A stretch of 64,000 bases of DNA from positions 1-64,000 of the forward strand of contig NZ_FOFM01000003.1 of the NCBI RefSeq assembly GCF_900110875.1. Reading direction: 5' to 3'. Within the stretch, counting starts at the first letter, position 1, and every line of letters starts with the position of its first letter. The translations under genes were made by a program, and so were the position numbers. Below the pieces are notes generated by a model, which worked only from the letters and a program-made list of their open reading frames with translations, searched no databases and was not told where the DNA came from. This document shows, piece by piece, positions 18,555 to 27,495 of this stretch. This stretch comes from Pseudovibrio axinellae. Lineage in GTDB: Bacteria > Pseudomonadota > Alphaproteobacteria > Rhizobiales > Stappiaceae.

Positions 18555-19139
18555 CTAAAGCAGTTGCGAGGCAGTAATGATGCTGTTTGCGACTTCCACT
18601 ATCTTTTGATTCTGGTTCATCGCAGTCTTGCGCAGGGCTGCATAAGCTTGGCCTTCAGAGATGCTTCGACTTTTCATGAGAATAAGCTTTGCGCGGTCAA
18701 TGCTTTTCTGGCTCTGCAACTGCTCTCTGGCATTTTCCAACTCATCCTCTAAGCACAAGTTGGCATTAAATCGCGCAAGTGCCAGATCAACCACACTCGC
18801 GAGCCTGTCCTGATGCAAGCCGTCCACGATAAACGCGGAAACTTTGGCGTCCACAGCTGCTTGAATTGATGCAGGCTCCGCCTCGTCCACGAACATGACA
18901 ACGGGAAGCTTTAGGGAATGAACGAGCCGCAGCACACTGTTCAGCTCCGAGCCGCTTGGTACTCCAAGACTAAAGATGACCATATCCGGGTGCAGCTCTA
19001 AGATAACACGCGCAATGCCATCCAGCGCGCAAGCTGTCATCACACAGTTATAACCGGCACCCTCTAATCCAGCCTGAATTGTGCGCTGTCGGGCCACATC
19101 GTCGTCAACGACCAAAATATCAAGTTGCTCTGTTTTCAT
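18555..19139 (-). CDS. nasT: ANTAR-domain antiterminator, NasT-like
   Basis: A 194-residue protein with an N-terminal receiver-like domain (ILVVDDDVARQRT) and a C-terminal ANTAR RNA-binding domain (IDRAKLILMKSRSISEGQAYA). NasT binds hexaloop hairpins in nas leaders and lets transcription pass the terminator when nitrate or nitrite is present. The position that normally holds the phosphorylated Asp reads IFSLGVP, with Ser at about residue 57. That fits control by the NasS partner rather than by phosphorylation. No nasS gene adjoins it, which is unusual because nasST are normally paired. It faces the nas operon, whose leader at 6547-6648 is its likely target. Confidence 0.85.
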   Translation of the reverse strand: MKTEQLDILVVDDDVARQRTIQAGLEGAGYNCVMTACALDGIARVILELHPDMVIFSLGVPSGSELNSVLRLVHSLKLPVVMFVDEAEPASIQAAVDAKVSAFIVDGLHQDRLASVVDLALARFNANLCLEDELENAREQLQSQKSIDRAKLILMKSRSISEGQAYAALRKTAMNQNQKIVEVANSIITASQLL

Positions 19140-19342
19140 GATATCTATTTTTGCATGCAGGCTTTAGATCCGCAATTTATGCGACGAGCATATTTTGAGC
19201 ATACAACCTCAAGAATTGCCAATAATGCTTGCAACTGCCCCAAAGTTAAGCGCTGACGTCACCCCGCGTGTGTTTCACAGCGTGCCTGCTACACGCCGCC
19301 ACGAGGTCCGTAGGTGCGGGCGCCGTCAAATGGGATCTTGGG

Positions 19343-20086
19343 TCACGAGAACTTTCGCCGGATAGCTGAATTGATAAGCTCGATCAGGACAATCAGCACA
19401 GCAATCACAATCGCAACAGTGGCTGCCTTGTCGTATTGAAAGGAGCGGACATAGGTCTGGATGTAAAAACCAACGCCCCCCGCACCAACAACACCCAGCA
19501 CAAGGCTTTCCCGCAGGTTCAACTCAAAGCGGAAGATGGTATCGCGCAGGATGACCGGCGCCATTTGCGGCCAGATCCCGAACTTCAACCTCTGCAAACC
19601 AGAAGCGCCCATGCTGTCGAGAGCAAGAACGGGGGCCGGTTGAACATCATCAATTGCTTCTGCATAAAATTTTGCAAGCATACCCGTGGCATGAAATGTG
19701 ATCGCCAAGATACCAGGTAGCGGACCAAGCCCCACAGCACCAACCATCAACATTGCGACGAGGATCAAGGGGATGGAGCGAATCAAAGCCAGAAGGGAGC
19801 GAACCGGTCTGTAAACTGCGGCAGGCATCAAAGTCTGCGCCGCGAGGACGCCCAAAAAGGTTGAGATGAAGACTGAACCGAGTGTCCCAAGAATGGCGAT
19901 CCTGAGTGTTTCCAGCAGGCCTTTTTGCACTTCTGGCCAGACAGAGAAGTTTGGCGGGTACATTCGGCTTAGGAAATCACCCATGCGTACGCCGGAACTT
20001 ACCAGCTTGCTCAGGTCAATATCTGCGCTGACGCCAGACCAGATAACCACTGCAACAAGCGCAAGTGTGAGAGGAAACCCGCGCAT
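19343..20086 (-). CDS. Phn-type ABC transporter permease
   Basis: A 247-residue inner-membrane permease of the PhnE family with about six hydrophobic segments. It has the family's coupling region (LDSMGASGLQRLKFGIWPQ) and the conserved end GVVGAGGVGFYIQ. It is the last gene of the MntR-linked operon and overlaps the ATPase gene by 1 nt. The PhnE fold is used for phosphonate, phosphite and other small ligands, so the name does not fix the substrate. The mntR context points to a metal or metal complex. Confidence 0.8.
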   Translation of the reverse strand: MRGFPLTLALVAVVIWSGVSADIDLSKLVSSGVRMGDFLSRMYPPNFSVWPEVQKGLLETLRIAILGTLGSVFISTFLGVLAAQTLMPAAVYRPVRSLLALIRSIPLILVAMLMVGAVGLGPLPGILAITFHATGMLAKFYAEAIDDVQPAPVLALDSMGASGLQRLKFGIWPQMAPVILRDTIFRFELNLRESLVLGVVGAGGVGFYIQTYVRSFQYDKAATVAIVIAVLIVLIELINSAIRRKFS

Positions 20087-20880
20087 CAGCCTATTTTCCT
20101 CAGCAGCTGAGGCTGTTCGCTTGCCTGATACAGAACGCGCATATCAAGAGAGGTGAGCTCGCTAGTCGGACGATCAACGATGATCTTGCCATCTGCAAGG
20201 CTGAGAATACGGTCTGCGAATTTGCTCGCAAGTTCTGGTTGGTGACTGCTGAAGATCACAGTGATATCTCGTTTGGCTGCAAGGGATGTGAGCAATTGCA
20301 GCACAGCCTCCGCACGCATCGGGTCAAGGTTACTGATTGGCTCATCTGCTAAAATGAGCTTTGGTTCCTGGGCAAGGCAGCGGGCAATCGCCACGCGCTG
20401 ACGTTGACCTCCAGAAAGCTGGTCGGTACGGCGCTCTGTAAGGTCAATCAAATCCACGTCTTCAAGGGCTTGCGTCACAGCCCGCTCATCCTCAACGCTA
20501 AACCTGCCCATTAGGGAGGCGAGGGTACCCATGCGGCCTAAACGGCCATTGAGCACATTTTGCCACACACTTGCGCGCTCGATGAGGGCAAATTCTTGAA
20601 AGACAAAGCCGATGTCAGCACGGTGTGCTCTGCTCAGCTTTTGCCCCGGCAGCACAGTCTTACCAAGCACACTGGCCTGACCCGTCCAGCTTGCAAGCCG
20701 CCCATCCAAAAGGGCAAGCAAACTGGATTTGCCTGCCCCCGATGGCCCAATCAAGGCGACCCTTTCCCGTTTGGGGATCGTTAAAGAGACAGCATCCAGC
20801 GTCGCCTGTCTCGCTCCACTATATTGGTGCGAGACAGAAGAGAGAGTGACTGCTGGATGCTGCCGAGTTTTTGTTGTCAT
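20086..20880 (-). CDS. Phn-type ABC transporter ATP-binding protein
   Basis: A 264-residue ABC ATPase of the PhnC type. It has Walker A GPSGAGKSSLL, Q-loop FVFQEFALIERASVW, signature LSGGQRQR, Walker B LILADEP and switch His in FSSHQPE, so it should be active. It overlaps the binding-protein gene by 4 nt and the permease gene by 1 nt, so the transporter is made as a unit. Confidence 0.85.
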   Translation of the reverse strand: MTTKTRQHPAVTLSSVSHQYSGARQATLDAVSLTIPKRERVALIGPSGAGKSSLLALLDGRLASWTGQASVLGKTVLPGQKLSRAHRADIGFVFQEFALIERASVWQNVLNGRLGRMGTLASLMGRFSVEDERAVTQALEDVDLIDLTERRTDQLSGGQRQRVAIARCLAQEPKLILADEPISNLDPMRAEAVLQLLTSLAAKRDITVIFSSHQPELASKFADRILSLADGKIIVDRPTSELTSLDMRVLYQASEQPQLLRKIG

Positions 20881-21767
20881 TTCATCAGTCCGTAACGGCG
20901 GGCGAGTGCACGAACTCCGTCATAATCATCAGTGTTGGATTTAACATAGCCTTCAGGGCCGTAGATGTAGGCGAGGTACTGCTTATTTTCTGCGGTGTTG
21001 AGTGCAAGCATAGCCTCAACAAACTTGGCTTCAAGGCCAGCGTCAAGACCATTGCGGGCAATGACCATGTGGCTTGGAATTGGCTCTGATTCCGCAATAG
21101 AAATCACTTCAGACTGCTGCTGCGGAGTGAGCAGCAAGTCTGCATATTGGCTGGAGCCAGCAGCGTCAACAAGGCCAGCTGCCATCGCCTGCATGCTTTG
21201 CTGGTACCCGCCTGCAAAGTAGCTGCGGTCAAAGAAATTGCCAGCATCACTAGGCTCTGCAAACAGCCCAGCTTCTACAAACAGGTTGAGCGGGTACATG
21301 TAACCAGATTCAGAAATGGGGTCTGCAAAGGCAATTGTCTTACCCTTCAAATCTGCAAGGGATTTAATCCCGCTATCCTTGCGTACAAAGATACGCCCTG
21401 TATAGCTCGCAGCGCCCTTGTAGATTTCTGAAAGTAGAGGCTTCGCCCCGATTTCCTTTTCAGCCAGCACGAAAGGAAGCGCTCCCATAAAGGAGATATC
21501 GGCATCACCATTGCGCAGGGCCTCAACAGCCGCTGCATGGTCAATGGTCACGAAGCCTTTCACCTCAACGCCGGTCTGATCGCTCAGCCACTTTGTGATC
21601 ACCTTAATGTCCCCCAGCAGCTTTTCCGGGTTCTCCTGCGGAATAAAGGCCAGCTTCAGCTCATCTGCTTGAGAGTGCTGAGCAGCAAACAAAGAGCTGG
21701 AGAATGTTCCAGCTGCCATGATGAGGGCAGCAACCGCGCCTTTTACAAAATTACGACGGCTTCCCAT
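20877..21767 (-). CDS. PhnD-family ABC substrate-binding protein with Tat signal
   Basis: A 296-residue PhnD-like periplasmic binding protein. The N-terminus MGSRRNFVKGAVAALIMA is a twin-arginine signal (SRRNFVK fits SRRxFLK), so it should be exported folded, possibly with its ligand or metal already bound. The body has the PhnD-type LKLAFIPQENPEKLLGD start, GDADISFMGALPFVLAE, and the ligand-region pattern DLKGKTIAFADPISESGY. It directly follows the di-haem protein gene, with its ATG overlapping that gene's stop by one base. Ligand unknown; control by MntR suggests manganese or another metal chelate rather than phosphonate. Confidence 0.8.
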   Translation of the reverse strand: MGSRRNFVKGAVAALIMAAGTFSSSLFAAQHSQADELKLAFIPQENPEKLLGDIKVITKWLSDQTGVEVKGFVTIDHAAAVEALRNGDADISFMGALPFVLAEKEIGAKPLLSEIYKGAASYTGRIFVRKDSGIKSLADLKGKTIAFADPISESGYMYPLNLFVEAGLFAEPSDAGNFFDRSYFAGGYQQSMQAMAAGLVDAAGSSQYADLLLTPQQQSEVISIAESEPIPSHMVIARNGLDAGLEAKFVEAMLALNTAENKQYLAYIYGPEGYVKSNTDDYDGVRALARRYGLMK

Positions 21768-23620
21768 CAGTACATCCTCTCGTCAACTTCATTCTGCAGT
21801 GCTTGGAAGGCCTGCCAGTTTGCGTCTGCATCCGCCCATTTGTCATTTGCAACAGCTATTCCAACGGCATGAAGCAAGTTCGCCAGCTGGTAGACCTCTG
21901 ACTTTGCAGAGAGGTTTTTCATAGTAGAAGCATCCGCTTTCAGGTCTGGTGCCACTGTTTCGACGAGGACCTTTATATTGGCCTTATCTTTCATCGGAAG
22001 CAGCGTATTAAGCGTGGTTGCAAACGTGGTTAGCTCGTCAAAAGCAAGGCGGAACTCGGTCTCTTTTCCTTCGAATACCTGATAGGGTTCGTCTGCATCG
22101 CCCACTGCCTCAAGATAGGCGGTCAGGTCAGCACGGGCGTTTTCATCAAGTCCAAGATCCTTTGTCGTGTTGAACCAGTCAACGACGCGTGCAAGGGTTG
22201 GAAGAGATCCATCGTGAAAATACGGGGCCGAAAACTTTGCGCTGCGCAGTGTCGGCACGTCAAACGCCATCGGGGTACCACCTGGGAATGGTGGTTCATC
22301 TGAGCCAATATCGTAAATCTGCCCGTTGCGGAAATTTTGTTCTGGAACGTGGCAACTGGCACAGGACTTACCATTCATACCGTCAAATGGCTGGTTGAAT
22401 AGGCTCTCCCCACGCATCGCCGCGGCAGAAGCTTGTTCTGTGAGGCGTCCCTGGCGGTCAATCTTGCTGTTGGGAAGAAAGTCAAACTCTCTCATATAGG
22501 CCATGAGCGCATCGAGCATATAAGGTGTCGGCTCAGCACCGGCAAACTCAGTCACAATCACATTGCGTGTAAAGCGACGCAGGCTTGCTTCCCGCCCATC
22601 GCGGCCATAAGGCGCTGTGAACCGAATACCGCGAAGGCTTGGTGTGTCGATGTGATCATCCCTGCGATCATTAAACATGGGAGCAAAGAAGGCGCCATCC
22701 ACGTCCAGTCCGCCAGCATGACTGCTTAGTCCGGGAATAAAGAGTTCACGGTTTACATCACTGCGGTTGTGACAAGTGGAGCACGTCATTCCCAGATCAC
22801 GGGCAGGGCTACCGAAAATTTCTGGGCTGTCAAAGAGCATGTCACCATAGGCAACCAGCGGCAGTTCGGTTTCGTCACCGCCCGCGCTTTCAAACTGGAG
22901 CACCAGCAACGGCAGCTGTTTCTGGTTTGCAATGTTAGAGCCCGGTGGCAACGTTACTGGCAAAGCAACGGGCTGACCAGATTTCACGACGCTTTCAGGA
23001 ATAGGCGTGAGTTTGGCTCTGTTTGAAAATGATTTTGTACCGTAGTTCGCAAGCACATACTCAGCAATGGTGGCTTTCGCCTGCTTAAACTGAGCTGGAT
23101 TGGCCGCATTTTTTCCTGCACCCAAAAGGCCTTCAGTCCCCAAAGCCGATGACATTTCAAGCCATGCAAGACCAAGACGTGAAAATGCCTTCTTGTCTCC
23201 AGCCTGAATGCCGTCTGCAAAGGCCCGGTAAAAGCCCTGTGCGTTTAACATGTGCTGGCGTGCTTCAGCCGTTCCCAGAGCAGCCTCAGAGGCATTCAAG
23301 CTCTCAAGCATTTGTTCTGCGATGACGCGGGTCACAGCCTGGAAGAAAGCTTGCCTGTCCTCTGCCTTCAACGCAGCATCAACCGCATCGCGTTGCGGAG
23401 CTGAGATCAACTCAAAAGCAGGCGTAGCAGGCGCGGCTCCCGGCGCAGGTTGCTCCCAACTGTCGCGCAGCTTGTTCCACGGCACCGGCGAAAGGTTACC
23501 CATGAATAATGAAAGTCGATAGGCCGCCGCTTCGGGAAGCCACGGTGCCTCTTTTAAAGCTGTTGCCTGAACCATGCCTGGCAATAGGCACAGCCATAAG
23601 GCTAATAGAAAGGAGCGCAT
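21767..23620 (-). CDS. di-haem MauG/cytochrome c peroxidase-like protein with extra helical domains
   Basis: A 617-residue exported protein (signal about residues 1-22, cleavage after VQAT or so). Two haem c sites are present: CSTCH at about 280-284 and CASCH at about 420-424, arranged as in MauG/bacterial cytochrome c peroxidases, with flanking PSLRGIRFTAPYGRDGR and PTLRSAKFSAPYFHDGS. Ordinary enzymes of this family are roughly 300-400 residues. Here about 250 mostly helical residues precede the first haem domain and about 100 follow the second. It is the first gene of the operon, next to an MntR-type box and mntR. A periplasmic redox role tied to metal uptake is plausible but unproven. Confidence 0.85.
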   Translation of the reverse strand: MRSFLLALWLCLLPGMVQATALKEAPWLPEAAAYRLSLFMGNLSPVPWNKLRDSWEQPAPGAAPATPAFELISAPQRDAVDAALKAEDRQAFFQAVTRVIAEQMLESLNASEAALGTAEARQHMLNAQGFYRAFADGIQAGDKKAFSRLGLAWLEMSSALGTEGLLGAGKNAANPAQFKQAKATIAEYVLANYGTKSFSNRAKLTPIPESVVKSGQPVALPVTLPPGSNIANQKQLPLLVLQFESAGGDETELPLVAYGDMLFDSPEIFGSPARDLGMTCSTCHNRSDVNRELFIPGLSSHAGGLDVDGAFFAPMFNDRRDDHIDTPSLRGIRFTAPYGRDGREASLRRFTRNVIVTEFAGAEPTPYMLDALMAYMREFDFLPNSKIDRQGRLTEQASAAAMRGESLFNQPFDGMNGKSCASCHVPEQNFRNGQIYDIGSDEPPFPGGTPMAFDVPTLRSAKFSAPYFHDGSLPTLARVVDWFNTTKDLGLDENARADLTAYLEAVGDADEPYQVFEGKETEFRLAFDELTTFATTLNTLLPMKDKANIKVLVETVAPDLKADASTMKNLSAKSEVYQLANLLHAVGIAVANDKWADADANWQAFQALQNEVDERMY

Positions 23621-23646
23621 TTGATAAAGTATCCTGAGTCTTATAA

Positions 23647-23664
23647 AGTTAGCTTTGGCTAAGT
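23647..23664. promoter_or_regulatory. MntR-type operator between the di-haem operon and mntR
   Basis: AGTTAGC-TTTG-GCTAAGT is an inverted repeat with 6 of 7 arm positions matching. It carries the AGC-N4-GCT core and four-base spacer of the known enterobacterial MntR box. It lies 27 nt before the di-haem gene start and 87 nt before mntR, so Mn-loaded MntR would repress the operon and perhaps itself. Confidence 0.7.
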
Positions 23665-23750
23665 ATTGTTGCTAGTGCTATGAAATTGTCAAGCCTAAAA
23701 GGACGCGGTATAATGGTTTGGAGAAAAACACTTTTAAAGTTTCATAGTGC

Positions 23751-24236
23751 ATGACCCAAAAAACTCCCGAGATCTCTAGTTCGTCTCTCGTTTCACAAGC
23801 TTCTGAAGGTGCTGACAGCACAGCAGGTTCGCAGGCTGAGCGATTTGAATCGGTTCGCCGCGCGCATCAAAGTGAAATGGCGGAGGATTATGTGGAGCTC
23901 ATTGCAGAACTAATTGTGGAGCATGGGGAGGCCCGCCCCGTTGAGATTGCAGAAAGACTTGGTGTCTCTCAACCCACAGTGACAAAGAACCTTGCACGAC
24001 TAAAGCGAGATGGCCTGGTGATCCACGCGCCTTACCGCTCGGTATTCCTGACGGATGAGGGAAAAGCACTTGCCGAAATCTGCCGCAAGCGGCATCGCAT
24101 CGTGGTCAACTTTCTAAAAGCCCTCGGCATTAAAGAGTCCATTGCAGAACACGATGCAGAAGGTATTGAGCACCACGTCAGCAAAGAAACCCTTGCTGCC
24201 TTCGAGTCGTTCACCCAAAGCCCGAGCAAACCGTAA
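23751..24236 (+). CDS. mntR: manganese-responsive repressor, DtxR/MntR family
   Basis: A 161-residue regulator that closely follows the E. coli MntR pattern. A variable first 35 residues are followed by EDYVELIAELIVEHGEARP, the helix-turn-helix (EIAERLGVSQPTVTKNLARL), and the metal-site region with RHRIVVNFL and DAEGIEHHVS, which holds the conserved Glu and His ligands. It lacks the SH3-like third domain of DtxR, as MntR does. It is divergent from the di-haem/Phn operon across an MntR box, which makes that operon its probable target. The ribosome site before 23751 is weak, so the first residues are uncertain. Confidence 0.9.
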   Translation: MTQKTPEISSSSLVSQASEGADSTAGSQAERFESVRRAHQSEMAEDYVELIAELIVEHGEARPVEIAERLGVSQPTVTKNLARLKRDGLVIHAPYRSVFLTDEGKALAEICRKRHRIVVNFLKALGIKESIAEHDAEGIEHHVSKETLAAFESFTQSPSKP

Positions 24237-24948
24237 ACTCCAAAACCGACCGGCTTTAAAGGCATCAGTGGCCCAGTGTGGGAGAGTAACAATCTCTCCT
24301 ACTGACAAGCCCCCCCAAACAGCAAAGACAGCCTGCACAAGATGCCCAATAAAAGGCAATATATCCGCCAGAGTACACCTGCTCTCAGATACATTTTTTG
24401 GGTGTTAACGGATGATAGCGAAGAACCCATTACTGACGTTCAACAGCTCCCAGTTCCTCGCGGGTGAAATAAGTCGCTTGGTGACCAAACCGGACATTCG
24501 CCCTGTCACGGGAATTTCTATGCTACGCCAGCTAGTTTTGTCTGCGGACAAGGCGCTTGTCAGCGCTTCGGACAGACGCATGACATACTCTACGAGTGAT
24601 TTGCTACGTCTAAGGCAAGTTGCGAACTGATTGCGACCGCCTCACTTAGAGATGGCGCGCGTCTTGTCTAGAGAAATTAAACCACCTCTAATAAAGTTTC
24701 ACCCTGAAGGGTCTAATCTGAAAAAAGCATTACCCTGAATGCTCGCTGTGTACCGTATTTTAGGTGAGCAGCCAAAGCAGCAGTCGAAAAACAGTAGACT
24801 GCAACAATGACTCCCTGGAGGAAAATATCACTCCCTAAGTTCATACGTTAGCGCAGATCTCAGCCAACATGAGCGATCCTTGCTCATAACTTAGGAATCA
24901 CCCGATAGTGTTAACTCAAATAACTTTGAAAAATGAGAGACCGTACCA
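24237..24948. other. 700-nt region without a supported gene
   Basis: Only short frames without motifs occur, the longest being 72 codons at 24412. One small perfect hairpin is visible at 24726-24743 (AGCATT/AATGCT, loop ACCCTG). The word ACCCTGAA occurs twice nearby, near 24702 and 24732. I cannot assign a function. Confidence 0.45.
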
Positions 24949-25515
24949 ATGCAGCTAACCAACGTCCTTATACCCACCTACGCTCAAATGCTACGAGGGC
25001 TTTCAGGTTGGCTCGATAAGGCACAAAAGCAATTGCCGCAAGCAGAAGCCGAGGCTTTGTTATCTGCACGGCTTGCACCTGATATGTATCCCTTATCGTC
25101 TCAAGTTAGTTTTGCCTGCTTCCAAGCTCAGGAAGCGACATACCGACTTAGAGGTGAACCCGTGTCGGGCGCATTAGAACAAATGGCCGCCGATGGTCAG
25201 AATGCAGCAGAACAACCGGGTTCAATCGCAGATGCTCAAAGCCGGATTAGTGAAACTCTCGCGTTTCTTAATGCCCTTGATATAAACACGCTTGATGCTG
25301 GTGCGGAACGGCAGATGTCGCTTGAGCTTCCCACAGGTATGATTTTTGACATGACAGGTGAACAATACGCGCGGGACTGGGCGCTGGCCCAATTCTACTT
25401 TCACCTGATGACGGCTTACGCAATTCTTCGAAGTCAGAAGATTGAACTCGGAAAAGCTGATTACGTGCCGCACATGTTCGCTTATCTTCGCCCCGGAACA
25501 ATGCCGCAGAATTGA
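24949..25515 (+). CDS. DUF1993 family protein
   Basis: A 188-residue soluble protein of the DUF1993 family, seen from the N-terminal LIPTYAQMLRGLSGWLDKAQ and the C-terminal QFYFHLMTAYAILRSQKIELGK plus YVPHM. The fold is a helical bundle like that of DinB/YfiT-type proteins, but the biochemical role is unknown. It is flanked by gene-poor DNA on both sides and has no operon partner. The ribosome site GAGAGACC precedes the ATG. Confidence 0.8.
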   Translation: MQLTNVLIPTYAQMLRGLSGWLDKAQKQLPQAEAEALLSARLAPDMYPLSSQVSFACFQAQEATYRLRGEPVSGALEQMAADGQNAAEQPGSIADAQSRISETLAFLNALDINTLDAGAERQMSLELPTGMIFDMTGEQYARDWALAQFYFHLMTAYAILRSQKIELGKADYVPHMFAYLRPGTMPQN

Positions 25516-26363
25516 TGATGATGTGGGTAGAGTAGAAAAGTCTAGAGCTTGTTGGCTCAGGGTTATTTCCGTGTCTTTCTAGGGTGAAGCTCTTTTTCAT
25601 CCCACAGGTAGACGCTAGCAGCTCTGACTTAAGCCACCTGAGTAGTTTAAGTGCAGAGTTACGAGATATCGTGAAGGCACCGGATGAGCTAATTCAACCC
25701 ACAATAGAGCCACCTGAATGGCTACTTGTAGCCCGCCGTGCTAGCAGTGGCTTACTATTGACCTAGATTTCTGCGCTCAGCGAACGGCAGGTAAGTCCGC
25801 ATTCCGGTCATGTAGGCAGGCCAGAGTGATTGGCAAGAATGGATAAAGAGTCCTACCCTTCTGCATGAAATCAGCGTTTTAAGACGTCATGAGGTGGAAC
25901 AATGGCCGTAGTCACTAAAGTTTGACCGAAGCCCAGCTCTTGGCAAAGAGGGTGGGGACCTTGCATAGTTTTCTTGCTTTGGCCGGTAAAACGACGCCAA
26001 CTTTCGGTGGTGTCAAGCGTGCTCTCATCTAGTGCTATCATCAAGTAAATAAACAAAATATCAGAGCCGCCCCGCAGAGCGTTTCCGCGCTCGGTGCAGG
26101 CTGATACACGCCTGATCGCGCCGTTGGTTCATAAGCTGCACCGGGCGAAAGAGGGCGACCCAAGGCGCTCGGGCGATGAGTTTCGCCCAAAATTGGCATC
26201 GACGCAGTTTTTTGGCGTTGGCAGGGGCTCTCTTACACGTATGATGCTCTTCTGCCTTAGCGTATTCAAATATCTTAGTTGCTGTGCAGGCCCGTCAGAT
26301 CCTTCAACTTGTTGCTCAAAAACTTAGAGACTGCCCCAAACCCATTAGGAGAGGTAGGCTGCA
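25516..26363. other. 850-nt region without a supported gene
   Basis: Short frames on both strands (60-77 codons) lack motifs or convincing starts. The GC-rich patch at 26070-26240, next to AT-rich DNA, suggests patchwork origin, perhaps decayed mobile DNA, but I cannot identify a transposase or inverted repeats. Confidence 0.4.
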
Positions 26364-27440
26364 ATGCTCAAAGCTATTTCGGTTCCAGAAGGCCCATATA
26401 AAGTGGGATCAATCAGCCTCTCCAAAACGGATATGAGCCGACCTTCAAGGATTGGTTCAAAGGTAATGGGGCGGAAGCTATTCGTAAAAATATGGTACCC
26501 GGCCATGCCTGCAAAAGAGGCTGCATACCCTGAACGCTTGTGGCAACAACTGCAAGGTCGCAAAGACCTGCCGCTGATAATGCGCGGCGTCATTCGCTAC
26601 CAAAATCGCTATCAAACTCATACGTTTAGCAGTCTTGATAGTGCTGAGACCAACGACACTCCAAGGGTTGTGATCTATAGCCATGGCCTTATATCCTTCG
26701 CCTCTGAAAGCACCCACTTGATGGAGCATCTGGCCAGCCATGGTTACATAGCAATTGCTGTTGAGCACGAAGAGCAATTGCAAGAACTTACAGGGCTCAG
26801 GCAAAAGACATCAAAGGAGCAGAGAAAGGAAGACGCCCAGCTGAGCGCAAGTATTCAGCAAGCGAGTGGAGTGAGCAAAGCTGAGCTATCGCGGACCTAT
26901 TACTCAAAGGCTGAAAATACAAATCAGATCACCTCCCAAAGAAGCTCGGATATCGCTTATTTGACAGAGCATTTGGATGAACTTCTTCAGTCCATACCCA
27001 ATTGGAGGAGCGAGGTCCCTCGAAAGCTACCGGTGGCCCTTGCAGGGCAATCACTCGGAGGGGCGGTCGCTACAGAGTTTACAAAATTCCACGACCGTTC
27101 AGTTGGCGTGGTTAATATCTATGGCGGCATGTACGGAACACAAACCTCTGTCCCCATTTATGTGCCGTACCTGATGATGTACAGTCAGGATAATACGAGC
27201 TCAAACGCTGACTACATCCGCGACAGTGCCGAGCACCGACACATCTGTGTGACCGTACCAGAAACAAAGCATTTGAACTTCCACGAACTCACCATGAACC
27301 TTGGCTTTTTGCGGTGGCTTAAGCAAACAGGCAAAGCAAGGCCGCAAGCTGTGATTGCCTACAAAAACAAGCGGATACTTGAGTTTTTAAATAGTCTGGA
27401 CTGGGATCAGAACGAGCAAGATCAGGTGATCTGCACCTGA
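26364..27440 (+). CDS. alpha/beta hydrolase, PAF-acetylhydrolase/dienelactone-hydrolase-like
   Basis: A 358-residue serine hydrolase. The early pattern KLFVKIWYPA and then VVIYSHGLISFASES (oxyanion region) resemble platelet-activating-factor acetylhydrolase family proteins. The nucleophile elbow is GQSLGG, and a C-terminal ETKHLNFHEL supplies the likely catalytic His. No signal peptide is seen, so it is probably cytoplasmic. An AGGAGAGG-type site precedes the ATG. It converges with the dioxygenase operon, separated by a terminator. Substrate unknown. Confidence 0.8.
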   Translation: MLKAISVPEGPYKVGSISLSKTDMSRPSRIGSKVMGRKLFVKIWYPAMPAKEAAYPERLWQQLQGRKDLPLIMRGVIRYQNRYQTHTFSSLDSAETNDTPRVVIYSHGLISFASESTHLMEHLASHGYIAIAVEHEEQLQELTGLRQKTSKEQRKEDAQLSASIQQASGVSKAELSRTYYSKAENTNQITSQRSSDIAYLTEHLDELLQSIPNWRSEVPRKLPVALAGQSLGGAVATEFTKFHDRSVGVVNIYGGMYGTQTSVPIYVPYLMMYSQDNTSSNADYIRDSAEHRHICVTVPETKHLNFHELTMNLGFLRWLKQTGKARPQAVIAYKNKRILEFLNSLDWDQNEQDQVICT

Positions 27441-27453
27441 CCATCAGCACATA

Positions 27454-27473
27454 TTGGGGGATTTCTCCCCCAA
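27454..27473. terminator. bidirectional hairpin between convergent genes
   Basis: TTGGGGGA and TCCCCCAA pair perfectly over 8 bp around TTTC, between the hydrolase stop and the dioxygenase beta-subunit stop. There is no long T-run, but the position suits a shared terminator. Confidence 0.6.
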
Positions 27474-27495
27474 AACCCTTATGGCATTCCCCGGT

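Noticed and set aside
19343-21767. Plain phosphonate importer assignment for the first Phn-like transporter
   Set aside because: Family similarity alone does not fix the ligand, no phosphonate gene is near, and the MntR box, di-haem gene and Tat signal point to a different role.
25871-26327. Short frames of 61 and 77 codons on opposite strands
   Set aside because: No recognisable domain, poor starts and no conserved context; treated as chance frames.
24237-26363. Possible decayed insertion sequence or transposase pieces
   Set aside because: The region is gene-poor and patchy, but no transposase motif, terminal inverted repeat or target duplication could be found by eye.
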